A stretch of 7,693 bases of DNA, taken from Alistipes sp. GTDB lineage: Bacteria; Bacteroidota; Bacteroidia; Bacteroidales; Rikenellaceae. The notes beneath the pieces are model-generated. The model did not search any database and was not told the DNA's origin. It worked only from the letters and a program-made list of their open reading frames with translations. Each line of letters begins with the position of its first letter. Position 1 is the stretch's first letter. This document shows positions 6,171 through 7,693 of this stretch, one piece after another. The translations under genes and the position numbers were made by a program. The DNA is taken from assembly GCA_017629615.1 (NCBI GenBank), contig JAGBWT010000016.1, positions 1 through 7,693 of the forward strand. Direction: 5' to 3'.

Positions 6171-6935
6171 ATGCAGAGATGTAATTTAATAGTCGATACG
6201 GGCAATACACAGACCAAAATTGCCGTTATAGGAGAAAGTGGAGAGGTGCTGATGGAGCAGGTGGCGGCAATGCCCAAGCTTGCGGCATTCGATGCTGTTG
6301 TCGAGCGTTATGCACCGTCGAAGGCTATTGTGGCTTCGACTCGTGGCGATGCCGAGCATACAGCTGCAATTCTCCGAGGTAGAGTACCTTACGTTCTTTG
6401 TATGAATAGCCGTACGGCCGTCCCAATCGAGGTCGAATACGACCGCTCGATGATAGGAGTCGATAGGCTGGCTGCTGCTGTTGGAGCGGTCGAGGAGTAT
6501 GGTCGTGATTGCGCAATGTTGATTGTCGATATGGGGAGCGCTATAACGTTTGACTATGTCGAAAATGGTGCATTTTGTGGTGGAAATATCTCGGCCGGAG
6601 TGGCGATGCGTTTCAAGGCTCTGCACGATAATACGGCGGCGTTGCCAATGTGCGACGGCTCCGATTTTTGGGCCTCGGAGGAGGGCGAGGTTGCGCTTGG
6701 TCGCACAACCGTCGAGGCGTTGAAGGCGGGCGTTATGCAGAGCGTTTTCTACGAAGTTGAGGGCTATGCCAATGATTTTTTGAAAAAAAATCGCGATATA
6801 CGCATAATTTTTACCGGTGGCGACGCCGAATATTTTGTTAATCGAATTAAAAATGCGATATTTGCAGGTCGCAAAATTATGTATTGCGGACTAAATAGAA
6901 TTTTGGAGTACAATGCAGCAAATGAAAAGATATAG
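6171..6935 (+). CDS. coaX: Type III pantothenate kinase
   Basis: A 254-residue cytoplasmic enzyme of the ASKHA fold that phosphorylates pantothenate with ATP, the first step of coenzyme A synthesis. Visible motifs: phosphate-binding D-T-G-N-T (9-13), G-V-D-R-L (96-100) which contacts pantothenate, the catalytic-region D-M-G-S-A-I-T (120-126), G-G-N-I-S-A-G (137-143), and T-G-G-D-A-E-Y-F near 215-222. Two positions differ from the common pattern: Ser123 where Thr is usual (D-x-G-T-A-x-T), and Ala142 where the I-x-P-G proline is usual. Both are mild and the enzyme is probably active. I chose the ATG at 6171, 16 bases after the mfd stop, because D-T-G-N-T then falls at the normal distance from the N-terminus. 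An in-frame GTG at 6147 overlapping mfd would add eight residues and is less likely. The tight spacing suggests co-transcription with mfd. The 3' end overlaps the next gene by 14 bases. Confidence 0.96.
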   Translation: MQRCNLIVDTGNTQTKIAVIGESGEVLMEQVAAMPKLAAFDAVVERYAPSKAIVASTRGDAEHTAAILRGRVPYVLCMNSRTAVPIEVEYDRSMIGVDRLAAAVGAVEEYGRDCAMLIVDMGSAITFDYVENGAFCGGNISAGVAMRFKALHDNTAALPMCDGSDFWASEEGEVALGRTTVEALKAGVMQSVFYEVEGYANDFLKKNRDIRIIFTGGDAEYFVNRIKNAIFAGRKIMYCGLNRILEYNAANEKI

Positions 6936-7693
6936 CAAGGCCGTAGCGTATGGTGTAGCGATGATGATTCTTTCGCTCGTTACCTCGTATGATGTTGCGG
7001 CGCAAACTTCGGCCGTTAGTGCCTACTCGCCATATACGATGTATGGTGTCGGAGAGTTGGGTGTAATGGGTAATGCCGTCAATCGCTCGATGGGTGGTGT
7101 CGGTGTTGCTTGGCGTAGCAGCCAGATGGTTAGTATGCTCAACCCTGCGGGTTATAGTGCAACCCGTCAAAAGAGTTTTATTCTCGACATCAGCGCCGAG
7201 GGTAACTTCCTCCGCAATACGCAACGTAAGTACGATGCCGAAGGCAAATATCTGCGTACGGCTAAAAATGTGATGAACTCGGTCAATTTCCGTGAATTGG
7301 CTATTCAGTTCCCCGTAGCCAAAGGCTTGGGCTTTGGTTTGAGCGTCGCTCCTTACGGCAGTGTCGGCTACGAACTCTCGACGGTTGAGGAGAGCGAAGA
7401 TATTTGGGGTACAACAGGTCGTGCGTTGTATTCGTATGTTGGTGATGGCGACCTTACGGAGGTTAAGGCCGGTGTGGGTTGGGAGCCATTCCGAGGATTC
7501 TCGATTGGTGTTGCAGCCAAATATTATTGGGGTCACATTTCCCACAACTACTCGACCACAATCTCAAACGACTATGTGGGTACAAACGAGTACGTCTCGA
7601 CCTACGGTCTGGACCAATACTCCATATCGAGTTTCAAATTCCAGGTCGGTATGCAGTGGAGTGTGATTGCCAACGAAAAACGACTTCTCACGC
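6922..7693 (+). CDS. Outer-membrane beta-barrel protein, FadL/porin-like, N-terminal part (runs off the window)
   Basis: The frame is open from ATG 6922 to the window end, giving 257 residues of an incomplete protein. It begins with a Sec signal peptide: K-R near the start, a hydrophobic core at about 8-22 and a probable cut after V-A-A (25-27), leaving the Q-T start common in Bacteroidota. The mature part has S-P-Y-T-M-Y-G-V-G-E-L, then N-R-S-M-G-G-V-G-V-A and M-L-N-P-A-G-Y-S-A, a pattern I associate with Bacteroidota FadL/OmpP1-like barrels. Alternating aromatic/glycine-rich strands follow. Substrate is unknown; hydrophobic-compound transport is the family expectation only. An in-frame ATG at 6913 would add three residues and has GGAG four bases upstream, but that GGAG is also coaX coding sequence. 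The overlap with the coaX end suggests translational coupling. In related genomes as I recall them, this gene is followed by lptC and a TPR protein. Confidence 0.85.
   Translation, partial: MKRYSKAVAYGVAMMILSLVTSYDVAAQTSAVSAYSPYTMYGVGELGVMGNAVNRSMGGVGVAWRSSQMVSMLNPAGYSATRQKSFILDISAEGNFLRNTQRKYDAEGKYLRTAKNVMNSVNFRELAIQFPVAKGLGFGLSVAPYGSVGYELSTVEESEDIWGTTGRALYSYVGDGDLTEVKAGVGWEPFRGFSIGVAAKYYWGHISHNYSTTISNDYVGTNEYVSTYGLDQYSISSFKFQVGMQWSVIANEKRLLT

Overview
The window reads as a chromosomal housekeeping segment of a Bacteroidota bacterium, most likely order Bacteroidales. An Alistipes/Rikenellaceae-like origin is a guess from codon habits (heavy use of TCG, GTC-GAN and CTC-GAN) and gene content. 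Support for the phylum comes from an HU protein with the Bacteroidota-style R-N-I-S-K-N arm, the near absence of Shine-Dalgarno sequences before the starts, TAnnTTTG-type promoter candidates, and the order tiny basic protein gene - rng - mfd - coaX - outer-membrane protein gene. All genes are on the + strand.

Layout. Bases 1-290 have no credible gene and hold an unusual array of 9-10 bp tandem units. G-rich units lie on the left and their complementary C-rich units on the right, so the array is also a large nested inverted repeat, with G-quadruplex-type patterns on both strands. Bases 291-528 are AT-rich leader DNA with the best promoter candidate (TATATTTG at 437-444). HU follows (529-801), then a 29-residue, extremely basic protein gene (845-934) that aligns without gaps to the bS22/mS38 (COX24 C-terminal) small-subunit ribosomal protein family. 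Bases 935-1149 form a leader containing a long hairpin capped by a GCAA tetraloop (963-1014), directly ahead of the ribonuclease G gene (1150-2739).

After a 76-base gap comes the full-length transcription-repair coupling factor Mfd (2816-6154). Sixteen bases later is type III pantothenate kinase coaX (6171-6935). The start of an outer-membrane beta-barrel gene overlaps its end (6922 to the window edge, incomplete).

How they fit together. HU compacts DNA, the tiny protein probably sits in the 30S subunit, RNase G processes rRNA and mRNA, and Mfd clears stalled RNA polymerase for repair. CoaX makes the first committed intermediate of coenzyme A synthesis. The short gaps and the overlap suggest that mfd-coaX-OMP, and perhaps rng, are co-transcribed. 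The genes are ordinary conserved ones. The less-explained parts are the repeat array at 17-290, the structured rng leader, and the easily missed 29-residue gene.
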